Shown: positions 41,932 through 51,626, counted from the stretch's first letter. The stretch is DNA of 64,000 nucleotides from Lachnospiraceae bacterium (GCA_015057585.1 SVEF01000010.1:1-64000); one strand, 5' to 3'. Notes: generated by a model not told the origin, from the letters alone. Numbers and translations: made by a program.

Positions 41932-43971
41932 CTATTCCTCTGTTGGGGCAGTGCTGCCTTCTTCTGCAGATTCCGCCGGTGCTCCTTCTGCACCTTCGGC
42001 TTTCTTTGCTTCTTCAGCGGCACGCTTCTCTGCTTCTTTTTCTTCCGTTGTCTTAATATTCTTTCCGGTCAGACGGTTGTAGATTTCTACAAACTCCTTA
42101 CCGGTAATGCTTTCCTTTTCGTACAGGTATTCTGCGATTTCCTTTAATACCTGTTCATTCTCAGTCAACAGTTCCTTTGCCTTTTCGTAGCAGGACCGGA
42201 TAAGTTCACGTACCTCTCTGTCTACTTCCGCGATGGTCTCTTCACCACAGTTTATGACTGCTCTGCGGTCCAGATACTCACTTTCCACATGTTCCAGCGC
42301 CACCATACCAAAGACATCCGACATACCGTAACGGGTAATCATGGCTCTTGCCATATTGGTCGCCTGTTCGATATCGTTCGCTGCTCCGGTCGTAATCTTT
42401 CCGAAGGTCAGTTCTTCCGCCGCACGGCCTGCACAGAACGTTACAATCTGAGCAACGATTTCTTCCTTCGTCTTTAAGTGCTTTTCCTCCTCCGGTGCAT
42501 GCAGCACATAGCCAAGGGCTCCCATCGTATGCGGTACAATGGTAATCTTTTGTACCGGTTCGGAATCCTCCTGTAACAGACTTGCCAGTGCATGACCTAC
42601 CTCATGGAACGCCACGGTACGCTTTTCGTTTTCGTTTAATACGGTATTTTTCTTTTCCTTGCCGACAAAAACCAGTTCCACCGCTTCAAACAAATCCTTC
42701 TGTGTCACAAAGTTTCTTCCGTTCTTAACTGCAAGAATCGCTGCTTCGTTAATCATATTGGCAAGGTCCGAACCAACGGCACCCGATGTTGCCAGCGCAA
42801 TGGCATGTAAATCTACCGACTCATCCATCAACACATTTTTTGCATGTACCTTTAAAATATCCACACGTCCCTTTAAGTCCGGACGGTCTACGATGACACG
42901 ACGGTCAAAACGTCCCGGACGCAGTAACGCTTTATCCAGCACTTCCGGGCGGTTGGTTGCTGCCAAAATTACAATACCCTTCGACGTATCAAAACCATCC
43001 ATTTCCGCCAGCAGCTGGTTTAATGTCTGTTCTCTTTCATCGTTGCCGCCGTAGCGGGAATCCCTGCTCTTACCGATGGCATCAATCTCGTCAATGAAAA
43101 TAATACAAGGAGCCATTGCCTGCGCCTGCTTAAACAGGTCACGGACTCTGGATGCACCGACACCGACATACATTTCCACAAAGTCGGAACCGGACAGAGA
43201 AAAGAACGGTACCTTGGCTTCTCCTGCCACTGCCTTTGCAAGAAGCGTCTTACCGGTTCCCGGAGGTCCGACAAGAAGCGCACCCTTCGGCAGTTTTGCA
43301 CCCACCTTGGCGTACTTTTGCGGGTCGTGTAAAAAGTCCACCAGTTCCAAAATCGACTCTTTGGCCTCTTCCTGTCCTGCAACATCTTTAAATGTAACAC
43401 CGGTTTCTTTCTCCACATACACCTTTGCCGTACTTCTGCCGACACCCATGATACCGCCGCCGCTCTTACGCATCATACGCGTCAGTACCATACTGAATAC
43501 AAAGAATACCAGGAACATCGATCCCAGACTGATTAACATCTCAATAATCGCCGAGGTTCCGTCCGACAACACTCTGGTATACGCCACGCCTGCAGCCTCA
43601 CAACGTGCCTGGATGGCATTTCCGTCCTCCAAAAGACCGGTGTAATACGTCATGGTATAGTTTTCATATGTCTGATTTTTCGGAGTCACAACCAGCTTTC
43701 CGCTGTCCGCATAAATTTCTACTTTTTCAAGATTTCCCTCTTCCAGATACGTAATAAATTCATCATACGTAATCTCTTTTGTCGTATTCTCCTCAATCTG
43801 TTTCGTAACATACCAGTATCCGATGAGCATGATCACCGAACTGATCAGACAGATCAGGATGGCTGCACGGTTATTCTTCTTGTTGTTTCCACCGTTTCCG
43901 CCATTGCCTCCGTTTCCGCTGTTCGGTCCGTGATTGTCTCTATGATTTAAATTGTTTTGTTCTTCGTTCAT
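41932..43971 (-). CDS. ftsH: ATP-dependent zinc metalloprotease FtsH
   Basis: The 679-residue membrane protease has two helices (about residues 34-54 and 132-153), an AAA module with GPPGTGKT (about 230-237), Walker [10 protein letters not shown] and second region of homology RPGRFDRRV, and the zinc motif HEVGH (about 453-457). A Gly/Asn-rich N-terminal segment (GNGGNGGNGGNN) and a charged Ala/Glu-rich tail are visible. It is the first gene of the series with uvrC and hprK, and has its own promoter. AGAAGGAGAATAG precedes the ATG. Confidence 0.97.
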   Translation of the reverse strand: MNEEQNNLNHRDNHGPNSGNGGNGGNGGNNKKNNRAAILICLISSVIMLIGYWYVTKQIEENTTKEITYDEFITYLEEGNLEKVEIYADSGKLVVTPKNQTYENYTMTYYTGLLEDGNAIQARCEAAGVAYTRVLSDGTSAIIEMLISLGSMFLVFFVFSMVLTRMMRKSGGGIMGVGRSTAKVYVEKETGVTFKDVAGQEEAKESILELVDFLHDPQKYAKVGAKLPKGALLVGPPGTGKTLLAKAVAGEAKVPFFSLSGSDFVEMYVGVGASRVRDLFKQAQAMAPCIIFIDEIDAIGKSRDSRYGGNDEREQTLNQLLAEMDGFDTSKGIVILAATNRPEVLDKALLRPGRFDRRVIVDRPDLKGRVDILKVHAKNVLMDESVDLHAIALATSGAVGSDLANMINEAAILAVKNGRNFVTQKDLFEAVELVFVGKEKKNTVLNENEKRTVAFHEVGHALASLLQEDSEPVQKITIVPHTMGALGYVLHAPEEEKHLKTKEEIVAQIVTFCAGRAAEELTFGKITTGAANDIEQATNMARAMITRYGMSDVFGMVALEHVESEYLDRRAVINCGEETIAEVDREVRELIRSCYEKAKELLTENEQVLKEIAEYLYEKESITGKEFVEIYNRLTGKNIKTTEEKEAEKRAAEEAKKAEGAEGAPAESAEEGSTAPTEE

Positions 43972-44039
43972 TCTATTCTCCTTCTGACATTCACCTATAG
44001 TGTTTCGTATTTTCTTAAAGATATTCTCTTTTGCTTTGT

Positions 44040-44069
44040 ATTATATAGGTTGTCTTATCATAAAATCAA
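44040..44069 (-). promoter_or_regulatory. ftsH promoter
   Basis: On the reverse strand TTGATT (44064-44069), 18 nt, TATAAT (44040-44045). The ATG is about 70 nt downstream. Confidence 0.7.
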
Positions 44070-44101
44070 TAGATTCTCATGAAAATTTACCTAAAATTCA
44101 C

Positions 44102-44137
44102 AAAGAGGCTGCAGGTATCAAACCTTTCAGCCTCTTT
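44102..44137 (-). terminator. Terminator after the flagellar-operon glycosyltransferase gene
   Basis: On the reverse strand AAAGAGGCTG and CAGCCTCTTT pair (10 bp, 16-nt loop). The following T content is modest. Confidence 0.6.
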
Positions 44138-44158
44138 CTTCTATCTCTTCACATATTC

Positions 44159-45169
44159 TCATTTATTTTCCAGCATAGATGCAAAAATTTCTGCCTCTTC
44201 CGTCCGTCCTTCCTGCATAAGCAGACGGATGGCTTTTTTGAGTGCTGTTTCCCCTCCGTAAGAAATACAGATGTAATTTTCTGCTTCCAGTGCGGCCTTT
44301 CTGTACCACTCAGCTGCCTGCGCCGGATTACTTCCTTCGTAATAGTTTCCTAACAGAAAATATAACTCTGCCGGAACAGCACTTCCTCCTGAAACCTCCG
44401 GAAGTACCAGTGCCAAAAATGCTTCCCATGCCTTTTTCATGGCGTAGGCTTTGGCTACTACACAAACAGCCTCCAGCCGTTTTTCCACGGTAATCTCCGG
44501 TGACATACTTCTGACCCTAAACCATTCTACTGCTGCCGTAAAATCATCCGGCTCACCGGAAATAAACAATTCCTTTGCATACATGCTAAACAAACGGTCT
44601 GACATTCTTCCATGCTTTTTCAGTGTCTTTTCCATCACCGCAAGGTCTCTTTTTGTATGCAGGGCAAGCGGTCTGTGCTGAATCTCAATCTCGCTTGAAT
44701 ATACAATCGGGTCTGTGGCCACCGTCTCATGCACCGGGTCAATCCACCGGAAAGTACGCAGCCGCCGAAATAATTTTGGTCTCGGTTCCCGATTATAGTT
44801 ATAAACTGCATTGCAATCCTCCGGATTTACGTAAATCATTTCCACGATTTCTATTTCCGGTAACAGCACCTGCTTTAACTGAAGAAACTTTCTTCTGTCC
44901 TCTTCTTCGAGTACCTCATCGGCATCTGCCGAATAGATATATTCCTTGGTTGCCTTGGAAAATGCAAAATTACGAGCCGCGGAAAAATCATCCACCCAGA
45001 CAAAATCATAAATCCGGTCGGTATACTCTGCCGCGATTTCTTTTGTACGGTCAGTCGAACCGGTATCTACAATCACGATTTCATCTGCAATTCCCTGCAG
45101 GGAATCCAGACACCGTGCCAGTACCTGCTCTTCATTTTTTACTATCATGCATACGCTTATCGTAATCAT
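44159..45169 (-). CDS. Family 2 glycosyltransferase with C-terminal helical repeats
   Basis: The 336-residue protein has a GT-A domain: SVCMIVKNEEQVLARCLDSL, VDTGSTDRTKEIA (nucleotide-sugar) and YIYSADADEVL (DxD-like metal site). The C-terminal half has helical TPR-like repeats (FLLGNYYEGSNPAQAAEWYRKA). Related proteins glycosylate peptides or flagellins. Its place at the end of the flaG-fliD-fliS series suggests flagellin or cell-surface modification, but the substrate is not shown. Confidence 0.85.
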   Translation of the reverse strand: MITISVCMIVKNEEQVLARCLDSLQGIADEIVIVDTGSTDRTKEIAAEYTDRIYDFVWVDDFSAARNFAFSKATKEYIYSADADEVLEEEDRRKFLQLKQVLLPEIEIVEMIYVNPEDCNAVYNYNREPRPKLFRRLRTFRWIDPVHETVATDPIVYSSEIEIQHRPLALHTKRDLAVMEKTLKKHGRMSDRLFSMYAKELFISGEPDDFTAAVEWFRVRSMSPEITVEKRLEAVCVVAKAYAMKKAWEAFLALVLPEVSGGSAVPAELYFLLGNYYEGSNPAQAAEWYRKAALEAENYICISYGGETALKKAIRLLMQEGRTEEAEIFASMLENK

Positions 45170-45193
45170 GCGTTCCTCCGGTACTCTCCTATT

Positions 45194-46636
45194 TTAAGGC
45201 GTTGTAGTCGGTGCAGGCGTCGGAGTCGGCGGTACCACAGTATAGTCCACCGGTGTGTCCGTAATAATGTACGTCGATGCCAGTCCATCTTCTTCACCGG
45301 CAATGCGGTACATCAGATAGGAGCCCTCCGGCACCTTGGTTCTGGTAAGTTTTAATGTCTTTCCGCCTTTAATGCTGTGCCAGTAATACTGTGTTACGTC
45401 AATATCATTCCGGTCGGTAATCAGCGCATATTCTTCCGGTGTAATTACCGCCACCTGATATTTGTCATCCGAGTTATTGATAATCGTCACACCCGACTTT
45501 GCATTTGCCGTTGCGGAAGTCGAGGTGTTACTGATGGTAAGTGCATCCTTTTTCGGAACCTTTGCGGCATCCGTCAGCGGAATGATGACTTCGGCAATCT
45601 TCGACGCTGCCTTTTTCGATGTTCCTGCTGCTCTTACATATAAAATAATGCCCGTATTCGTACTGTCATAGGTAAACTGATTCGGATATTTTACAGACAG
45701 GGAAGCATAGCTCAAGGTTTCATTTCCGCTGATTCCAAGCAGTTGATGTAACGAAAGTCCCGCCACACGTTTGGTTGTCATGATGGTCGTAATCGCTGCC
45801 GCACGTTCCGCTTCCGTCACGAGATAATCCGCTTCGCCCAGTTTCTTATTATAATCCGGAATGAGCACCCATGTCTTTTTGTCCAGGGAAATCTCCTGTC
45901 CGTTCTTTACCGAAACCGCCATGGTATTCGGGTTGAGTGCCGTCTGTGGTGCGGATGCCAGTTTCATCACCTTTACCGCTGCCACCGTACTGTTTCTGGT
46001 TCCTGCATTTGTTGCCGTATCATTGACTGCTTTTACACGGAACTGAAGTTCAATTCCTTTGATGTTCATTTCCTTTAAATCCAATTCGGAAAATGCCCTC
46101 CAAGCACCGTCATCGCCTTTACGCCATTCAATGTTTTGTAAATCAAAATAGGAGGTATCTCTTCCGTCCCGGTCCAGAGTAAAGATGAAATAGCCGGTAT
46201 CAATGGAGAACTTCGGATACTTTGCATACTCCGTTTTCCAGCGTTCTGCTTCTGTAATGTCAGACGAGAGAAGTGTACCTGTATAAACCACATTCAGCAT
46301 TTCTTTCCATGTGATATCTTTGCTGACAATCGTATCCTGAACATCACCGCACAAATACATCCGTACGGTCTTGGTGTCTTTCACCCAGGATATATCAAAC
46401 ACTGCCTTGCCGTCGCGCACTTCGCATACTTCCCAGCGGTTCATATCCGGATAATAAATGTCTGTAAAATAAATCACAGAGTCCTGTGTCGTCTTTACCG
46501 TCATTGTCTCATTCACATAGTCCACCAGGATATCCGCGCCGGTATCAATTGCCGCCACAGCCCTGTGGTGCATCATGCCAAGTACCAAGGCTGAAAACAA
46601 TGCGACACATGCAATTATTTTGCCCAGTCTCTTCAT
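45194..46636 (-). CDS. Secreted protein of unknown function
   Basis: The 480-residue protein begins MKRLGKIIACVALFSALVLGMMHHRAVA, a signal peptide with cleavage near AVA-AID. The rest is beta-rich with a Thr/Pro tail (VPPTPTPAPTTTP). No anchor or enzymatic motif is visible. It lies between the flagellar chaperone gene and a glycosyltransferase gene. A surface role is inferred. GGAGGAGAAAA precedes the ATG. Confidence 0.7.
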   Translation of the reverse strand: MKRLGKIIACVALFSALVLGMMHHRAVAAIDTGADILVDYVNETMTVKTTQDSVIYFTDIYYPDMNRWEVCEVRDGKAVFDISWVKDTKTVRMYLCGDVQDTIVSKDITWKEMLNVVYTGTLLSSDITEAERWKTEYAKYPKFSIDTGYFIFTLDRDGRDTSYFDLQNIEWRKGDDGAWRAFSELDLKEMNIKGIELQFRVKAVNDTATNAGTRNSTVAAVKVMKLASAPQTALNPNTMAVSVKNGQEISLDKKTWVLIPDYNKKLGEADYLVTEAERAAAITTIMTTKRVAGLSLHQLLGISGNETLSYASLSVKYPNQFTYDSTNTGIILYVRAAGTSKKAASKIAEVIIPLTDAAKVPKKDALTISNTSTSATANAKSGVTIINNSDDKYQVAVITPEEYALITDRNDIDVTQYYWHSIKGGKTLKLTRTKVPEGSYLMYRIAGEEDGLASTYIITDTPVDYTVVPPTPTPAPTTTP

Positions 46637-46658
46637 TTTTCTCCTCCTTCTCCTGCGT

Positions 46659-47150
46659 TTATTTCTTCTGATCCATGAAATAAGACGCTCCGGTCTGCAT
46701 TCCGATCATGTTTTTATAATACTTATCCGCCGTCTGCTTACTGACACGGAACTGCTTGATTCCCTGTTTTTTATCCCGTAAGCGCAGTTCCATGCTCGAG
46801 CGGTTTTTCTGCTCCAGCGCAGTCAGTTTTACCCCCAGATCCGTCACCGAAGTAATCAGCGCCTGAAGACGCAAAATCTGGTCTTTGTACTGTTCCTTTT
46901 GCCCTGCCAGTTCTTCTGCCATCCGGTTATAAACCGCCTGGAACCCGTCATCAAATTCCTCTATCTTTTTAATCAGCCCTTCTTTTTTATCTACCAGCGC
47001 CACAAACGCCGTTTCGTCAAATTCTTCTGCCTTTAACAGTGTTTCCTGCTCTTGGGTATATTCCAGAATTTTTGCCAGATGAGCTTCTTTCTTTTCCAAA
47101 ATATCAATCATCATTCTGACATAAGTCATGCCACCTGCACCTTGTGCCAT
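46659..47150 (-). CDS. FliT/FlgN-like flagellar chaperone
   Basis: The protein of about 163 residues is nearly all helical with charged coiled-coil segments (MMIDILEKKEAHLAKILEYTQEQE; DDGFQAVYNRMAEELAGQKEQY). That, plus its place after fliS and fliD, fits FliT- or FlgN-type export chaperones. The start at 47150 follows GGGAGG at 8 nt; an earlier ATG lacks a site. The identity of the cargo (FliD or others) is inferred from position. Confidence 0.72.
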   Translation of the reverse strand: MAQGAGGMTYVRMMIDILEKKEAHLAKILEYTQEQETLLKAEEFDETAFVALVDKKEGLIKKIEEFDDGFQAVYNRMAEELAGQKEQYKDQILRLQALITSVTDLGVKLTALEQKNRSSMELRLRDKKQGIKQFRVSKQTADKYYKNMIGMQTGASYFMDQKK

Positions 47151-47227
47151 AATCAAATCCTCCCGTTTCCTGCCATCCCATAGCACTCTTCATGCACCAA
47201 GAGCGCCACTTCGCTCCAGTCAAGAAG

Positions 47228-47267
47228 AAGCAGTTACGGAAATAAGCAAGCTTATCCGCAACTGCTT
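47228..47267 (-). other. Hairpin between fliS and the fliT-like gene
   Basis: AAGCAGTT...AACTGCTT arms with CGGA/TCCG inside (imperfect) form a strong hairpin just downstream of fliS on the coding strand. It has a weak T run (TTCTTCTT) and could be a partial terminator or RNA stability element. Confidence 0.5.
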
Positions 47268-47284
47268 CCTCTCTCCATCCGCTC

Positions 47285-47665
47285 TTAGCGTACGTACATT
47301 TTATTCTGCTTCATGATTTCCTTCCAGAGGTCTCTCATTTCGCGAATCTGATCCAATGCCTGATTTAAGATTTCCGGATCCTTTTTAATGTTTGCCTGGA
47401 TTAACAGATTGCTGATGTACTCATATACCACATCAAAGTCCTTCGCCGTTGCATACTTGAAATCCAAGGTAGCACGGAACTCGGTAATGATATTCTGTAC
47501 CTTAATGATATTGTTATTCACCTTTTCATAATCGTTCTGCTCAAATCCAAGTAATGCAATGTTACAAAACTTAATTGCTCCTTCGTATAACATCAGCGTT
47601 AATTCTGCCGGAGAAGCGGTAGATACCTTTGTTCCCTGATAAAGCGTTGCTGCATTCGTCGCCAT
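47285..47665 (-). CDS. fliS: Flagellar export chaperone FliS
   Basis: FliS binds flagellin C termini and prevents early polymerisation. The 126-residue helical protein shows the pattern NAATLYQGTKVSTASPAELTLMLYEGAIKF typical for FliS. AGGAGG is 7 nt before the ATG. It sits just after fliD, as usual. Confidence 0.95.
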   Translation of the reverse strand: MATNAATLYQGTKVSTASPAELTLMLYEGAIKFCNIALLGFEQNDYEKVNNNIIKVQNIITEFRATLDFKYATAKDFDVVYEYISNLLIQANIKKDPEILNQALDQIREMRDLWKEIMKQNKMYVR

Positions 47666-47693
47666 AATAAGCCTCCTAATCTTAATTCTTTAT

Positions 47694-50285
47694 TTACTGC
47701 TGTGTATTTGTTCCTAATAAAGATGCCAGAGAATTGGTCTGACTCTGTAACTTGCTCAGTGCTTTTTCCATAGCGGTAAACTGCTTGTAGTACTTATCTT
47801 CCATTTCCTTAATCCGGTCTTCCAACGTTTCTAAATCGTCCTCATAGCCGTCCAGCAACTTGGAATACTGCTTGTCGTTATAGAAGGTAAGTGCACTGCT
47901 GATTTCCGTCTTGGCACACTTTTCTGACATAGTTTCATATAATTTACCGAATACGTTGGTCAACACCGTCATTACCTGATCCGGATCTTCCTCCAAAGCC
48001 TTCTTTAAGCGGTCTTCGTAGGTTGCATAGGTTGCATCGTCCGCATCTCCGTAAATGTGAAGTTTACCGTTTTCGGTATAATTGCCGGTTACAATACCGA
48101 ATGTGGAAAGGGAAAATGTCTTTCCTGTTTCCTCATCTTTATATGTAGAAGCAAGTGCGGTACGCATACTGCTAAGTAAAGAACCAAGGGTGTCGTCCCG
48201 GCGGAGTAATGCTCCTTTAATCTTGCCTTCCCAGTTTTCAATGTCGGTTTCCGACATCGCTTCTTTCTGTTCATCGGTCAAAGGATCATACCCTCTTGCC
48301 GAATCTGCGTTGTACAACTTGTTCATCTCTTCGATTAACTTGTTGTACTCGGTCAGTGCTTCTTTAATCAGTTCGTAAGTAGAATCTCCATCCTTACCTA
48401 CGGTAATCTGCACCGGTTCATGTCTTCCCGTATCTTCGTTTAATGTGGTGTCGGAAAGATTGAACGTAATTCCGTTCACCGTAAAGTTATTGGATGTCTC
48501 GGTCATGGTAGCACCATCCAGCACGATTTCCGCATCATTTGCTGCAATTACTACCATACCGCCACTGGCGTCATTGGACATTGCGCTGCCGTCAATTTCA
48601 CCAAGTCCGAGTGCTGAAAGACCACCCGTGCTGGCAGTTGTACCTGCCGCTGCCGCATTGGTTAAGTTCGTCTCAATATCGGCTTTTAACTGTGCAATAT
48701 CCGCTGCATTTGCCGTATCCGCAAGAATCTTTGTCTTTTCTTCCGAAATAATTTTATCGTACGCAACCTTGTTCTCCGAAATAATTGCATCCTTCATTCC
48801 GGTCTCAAGTTCTGCCTCTGTAATGCCGTCGTCATACTTTTTATCGTACGCTTCCTGATAAACCGCTCCGATTGTCGTCGTATTTCCTTCAGCATCCGTC
48901 ACCTGATAGTTCCAGGTGTCTACGGTCTTCTGCGCTTCTGTTGCCGCTTCCGCTGCTTTATCCGCAGCCGTCTTTGCTTCGTCTGCAGCTGCCTTTGCTT
49001 CGTCTGCTGCTGTTTTTAACGGCTCCAGTTCTTCTGCCGTGGCATTTGCTGCAACTGCATCCTCGTATGCCTTCTGTGCTGCCTCATACTCCGTTTGCTT
49101 CGTTGCCGCATCCGTAGCCTTTGTTGCCGCATCCGCGATGGTTTGCTGTGCCTTGTCGAACGCTGTCTTTGTCAAAGTTGCCGGATTCACATAACCTTCG
49201 CCAAGTGCCTCCAGTTTTAAGTCCTTGATGGCTGTCTGTCCGGCGGTCACTGCCTCTGCAAGCAGACTATTTTCCATCTTTGCTTTTGTTGCCTCTTTAA
49301 ACTCACTGTAAGTATACGTTTTTCCGTATGCCTCAAAGGTTGCCTTTGTATCCTCGGTATCAGCTGCCGCTGCCAGTGCTGCATCTGCCAGAATCTGATC
49401 CAATTTACTCTCTTCTGCAGCCTTCGCCTTTTCGTCCGCATACTGGTTAACGGAAATATTCTTTAACGTATCAATGGCATCCATCACCGATTTCTGTGTC
49501 TTATCGGACGCATCATAGGAATCCGATAACACGGTAGCAATCACTCCGGTATTCTGACGTAATGTTGCCATTGCATTCTGGTAATTTGTCTTTTCGGTAC
49601 TGCTTAAGATAGAGGTATCCACCATATCATCGAGACTTCCGAAAATAGTTGCCGCTCCCTGGCTCAGTGCCGTTGTCGTAATGGAGAACGCATCCTCCGA
49701 GCCGCTCTGCGCGGAACTGATAAAAAATCTCTGCTGCGTCGTGTCAAAACTTGCGGTAAGACCTGCATCTTTACATGCATTTAGGAAATCATTGACCGTT
49801 GTCTTTTCCGTCACTTCCATTTTGAATACCGCTTCATCCGCGGTTCCCTTTTTGGTTGTAATGTTGACCAGTGTTCCGGCTGTAACGCCCATTTCCGTCA
49901 ATTTGCTGTTCTTGTCGTAGGAAGCCTTTGCGCCATCCTTCTTTAACTGGCCGCCGGTCACGTACTGGGAGCTTGCCAGCTTGTTTACCTGAACCGTATG
50001 GGTTCCGACCGCTGCGGTGGAACCTGCCGTTGCCTTTATGATACTTTCATTGGAGCTGCTTGCCGATCTTGTCATGTAAGAACTCTGTAAACGGAGTTTA
50101 GACGCATACTTTGTATAAAACGAATAAATCTTCGTATTTAACGCCGACCATGCTTCCGTTGTCCATTTGTTCAGTGTTATTTTGTTTTCAACTTTTGTCG
50201 CTTTTGTCTGCTGTGCCGATACCATTGCCTTTACGATAGCATCCGTATCCAGACCGGAAATCATTCCTGATAATCCAATTCCCAT
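47694..50285 (-). CDS. fliD: Flagellar hook-associated protein 2 (filament cap) with long insertion
   Basis: FliD forms the cap at the filament tip where flagellin folds. N-terminal GIGLSGMISGLDTDAIVKAMVSAQQTK and C-terminal KALSKLQSQTNSLASLLGT ends are canonical. At 863 residues it is much longer than most FliD (about 450-600). The extra part (about residues 240-620) is Ala/Glu/Thr-rich, largely helical, with repeats of A-D-E-A-K type, placed inside the variable domain. Such expansion is seen in Lachnospiraceae FliD by memory. Its leader has CsrA-like sites. Confidence 0.93.
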   Translation of the reverse strand: MGIGLSGMISGLDTDAIVKAMVSAQQTKATKVENKITLNKWTTEAWSALNTKIYSFYTKYASKLRLQSSYMTRSASSSNESIIKATAGSTAAVGTHTVQVNKLASSQYVTGGQLKKDGAKASYDKNSKLTEMGVTAGTLVNITTKKGTADEAVFKMEVTEKTTVNDFLNACKDAGLTASFDTTQQRFFISSAQSGSEDAFSITTTALSQGAATIFGSLDDMVDTSILSSTEKTNYQNAMATLRQNTGVIATVLSDSYDASDKTQKSVMDAIDTLKNISVNQYADEKAKAAEESKLDQILADAALAAAADTEDTKATFEAYGKTYTYSEFKEATKAKMENSLLAEAVTAGQTAIKDLKLEALGEGYVNPATLTKTAFDKAQQTIADAATKATDAATKQTEYEAAQKAYEDAVAANATAEELEPLKTAADEAKAAADEAKTAADKAAEAATEAQKTVDTWNYQVTDAEGNTTTIGAVYQEAYDKKYDDGITEAELETGMKDAIISENKVAYDKIISEEKTKILADTANAADIAQLKADIETNLTNAAAAGTTASTGGLSALGLGEIDGSAMSNDASGGMVVIAANDAEIVLDGATMTETSNNFTVNGITFNLSDTTLNEDTGRHEPVQITVGKDGDSTYELIKEALTEYNKLIEEMNKLYNADSARGYDPLTDEQKEAMSETDIENWEGKIKGALLRRDDTLGSLLSSMRTALASTYKDEETGKTFSLSTFGIVTGNYTENGKLHIYGDADDATYATYEDRLKKALEEDPDQVMTVLTNVFGKLYETMSEKCAKTEISSALTFYNDKQYSKLLDGYEDDLETLEDRIKEMEDKYYKQFTAMEKALSKLQSQTNSLASLLGTNTQQ

Positions 50286-50327
50286 ATTTGCCTCACCTTC
50301 TGCCGGAAATTAAGTTCCGGCACCTCT

Positions 50328-50357
50328 TCCTTGAATTTAAACGCTACATCCTTGTAA
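50328..50357 (-). promoter_or_regulatory. CsrA binding sites in the fliD leader
   Basis: On the reverse strand TTACAAGGATGT (50346-50357) matches 11 of 12 positions of the CsrA SELEX consensus RUACARGGAUGU and forms the hairpin TACA-AGGA-TGTA with GGA in the loop. A second CAAGGA is at 50328-50333. Both lie between the flaG stop and the fliD start. Confidence 0.65.
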
Positions 50358-50366
50358 CTTTTTTCT

Positions 50367-50780
50367 CTAACGTCTTTCGTCTACCAGAATTCCTGCCAGT
50401 TCCCACATCTTGGACAGCATATCCAGTGTTTCCTCCGGCGGAATCTCACGGATGACCTCTTCCGTGTTCTGGTCAATCACCTTGATGGAAACCCTCTTGG
50501 TATCCTCATGATAGGAAAATTCACATCTTGTCTTTGACGGAACAATCTTTGCATTCACCTTGTCAATGGCATCCTTCATTTTACTGGAAACCACTTCTTC
50601 CTTCTGAGGTTCTGCATTGGTTCCTTTGTTTTCTGCCGAAATATTCAGCGCCACGTCTGCACTCTGCTTTTTCGGCTGTGCCACCGGTTCCTTTGGCTGT
50701 GGCGCCTTTACCGGTGTACTCTGCTTTGCCATATCGTTATAAGTTACATTTTTTGCACTGCTGATGGACTCTAATGCCAT
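50367..50780 (-). CDS. flaG: FlaG family protein
   Basis: The 137-residue protein has a Gln/Lys/Pro-rich N terminus and a FlaG domain in the second half: CEFSYHEDTKRVSIKVID and EEVIREIPPEETLDMLSKM. FlaG influences filament length. It is first in the sigma-28 unit with fliD and fliS. AAGGAAAGGCAGG precedes the ATG, with a possible weak CsrA site. Confidence 0.9.
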   Translation of the reverse strand: MALESISSAKNVTYNDMAKQSTPVKAPQPKEPVAQPKKQSADVALNISAENKGTNAEPQKEEVVSSKMKDAIDKVNAKIVPSKTRCEFSYHEDTKRVSIKVIDQNTEEVIREIPPEETLDMLSKMWELAGILVDERR

Positions 50781-50857
50781 ATTTTTTTACCTGCCTTTCC
50801 TTGCATATTCCTGATTTTAAGTTCCTTCTTCTGTCATTACACATCTACTTATCTTTA

Positions 50858-50884
50858 ATATCGGATAAAACAGAGTTATTCTTA
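50858..50884 (-). promoter_or_regulatory. Sigma-28 promoter of flaG-fliD-fliS
   Basis: On the reverse strand TAAG (50881-50884), 15 nt, TCCGATAT (50858-50865) match the SigD consensus TAAA-N15-GCCGATAT closely. The flaG ATG is about 80 nt downstream. Confidence 0.8.
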
Positions 50885-50896
50885 ACACTCATTTTG

Positions 50897-50929
50897 CAAA
50901 AAAAGAAACGGCTTTTGGACCGTTTCTTT
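50897..50929 (-). terminator. Terminator after csrA
   Basis: On the reverse strand AAAGAAACGG and CCGTTTCTTT pair (10 bp), followed by further T. It ends the flgM to csrA operon just before the flaG promoter. Confidence 0.85.
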
Positions 50930-50945
50930 GTACTTTTATGCGATA

Positions 50946-51164
50946 TTAAAACATCTTTTTCAAATCTTCAATCGATGCGCCGCCAACCACAGCTTCCTTG
51001 TTGGCTTCCTGAATCTGTACGTAAATCTCTTTACGGTAAATCGGAACGGACTTTGGTGCATTAATGCCGATTTTTACCTGGTCGCCTTTAATTTCAAGGA
51101 TGGTAATTTCCACGTCGTGACCAACAACGATCGACTCGTTTGCTTTTCTGGACAGTGCTAACAT
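50946..51164 (-). CDS. csrA: Carbon storage regulator CsrA
   Basis: CsrA binds GGA-containing RNA hairpins and blocks translation, in Firmicutes notably that of flagellin. The 72-residue protein begins [15 protein letters not shown] (RNA-contact Arg6) and has IRKEIY-like [13 protein letters not shown] (Arg44 conserved). GGAGGTGTAGCCG precedes the ATG and lies inside the end of fliW, so fliW and csrA are coupled. FliW is its antagonist. Candidate target hairpins lie on fliW and fliD. Confidence 0.96.
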   Translation of the reverse strand: MLALSRKANESIVVGHDVEITILEIKGDQVKIGINAPKSVPIYRKEIYVQIQEANKEAVVGGASIEDLKKMF

Positions 51165-51167
51165 CGG

Positions 51168-51626
51168 CTACACCTCCTTCTTCATCTTCTGGATTACATC
51201 ATAAATGTTGTACTTTACCACGTACTCCGGATTTTCTGCAATCACCTGACAACCCTTCTTGGTCTCCGCATTGATAATAATCGGTGCCTTTAAATTCGTT
51301 GTCATCTTTGTAATATCGGAAGGAACGGTAAGTGTTAAGAAAATAGCTGTGCTGTCTTCCTTTAACTCACCGAGCGGAATCAAAACCTCATCTTCCACAA
51401 TCGGATTATAATCCGTCATCACATAAAACGGATTAATCACCGGGAATGCCACCAGCGGCTCATCCAAACTCTGTAACCAGGTCACATTGCTGCTTGCCTC
51501 TGTTTCGTTGTTGTAAATCAGTGTAAACTTCTTGAGATTCTCGAAACCGATGAGACCATCGTCAAATGTCAGAATCTTTGCTTCATCCACATCAATTTCA
51601 CCAAAATATCTTGTCTTAATTAACAT
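51168..51626 (-). CDS. fliW: Flagellar assembly factor FliW
   Basis: FliW binds flagellin, and, when free, binds and inhibits CsrA. The 152-residue protein has ILTFDDGLIGFENLKKFTLI near the start and FPVINPFYVMTDYNP, both family hallmarks. GAGAGGAGAACAAGG precedes the ATG; that sequence and the start codon form a CsrA-like hairpin. It is followed at 3 nt by csrA. Confidence 0.96.
   Translation of the reverse strand: MLIKTRYFGEIDVDEAKILTFDDGLIGFENLKKFTLIYNNETEASSNVTWLQSLDEPLVAFPVINPFYVMTDYNPIVEDEVLIPLGELKEDSTAIFLTLTVPSDITKMTTNLKAPIIINAETKKGCQVIAENPEYVVKYNIYDVIQKMKKEV

Noticed and set aside
41931-42023. Extension of uvrC into ftsH by 31 codons
   Set aside because: The extension reads ftsH in another frame; the ATG at 41930 has a good site and the family start.
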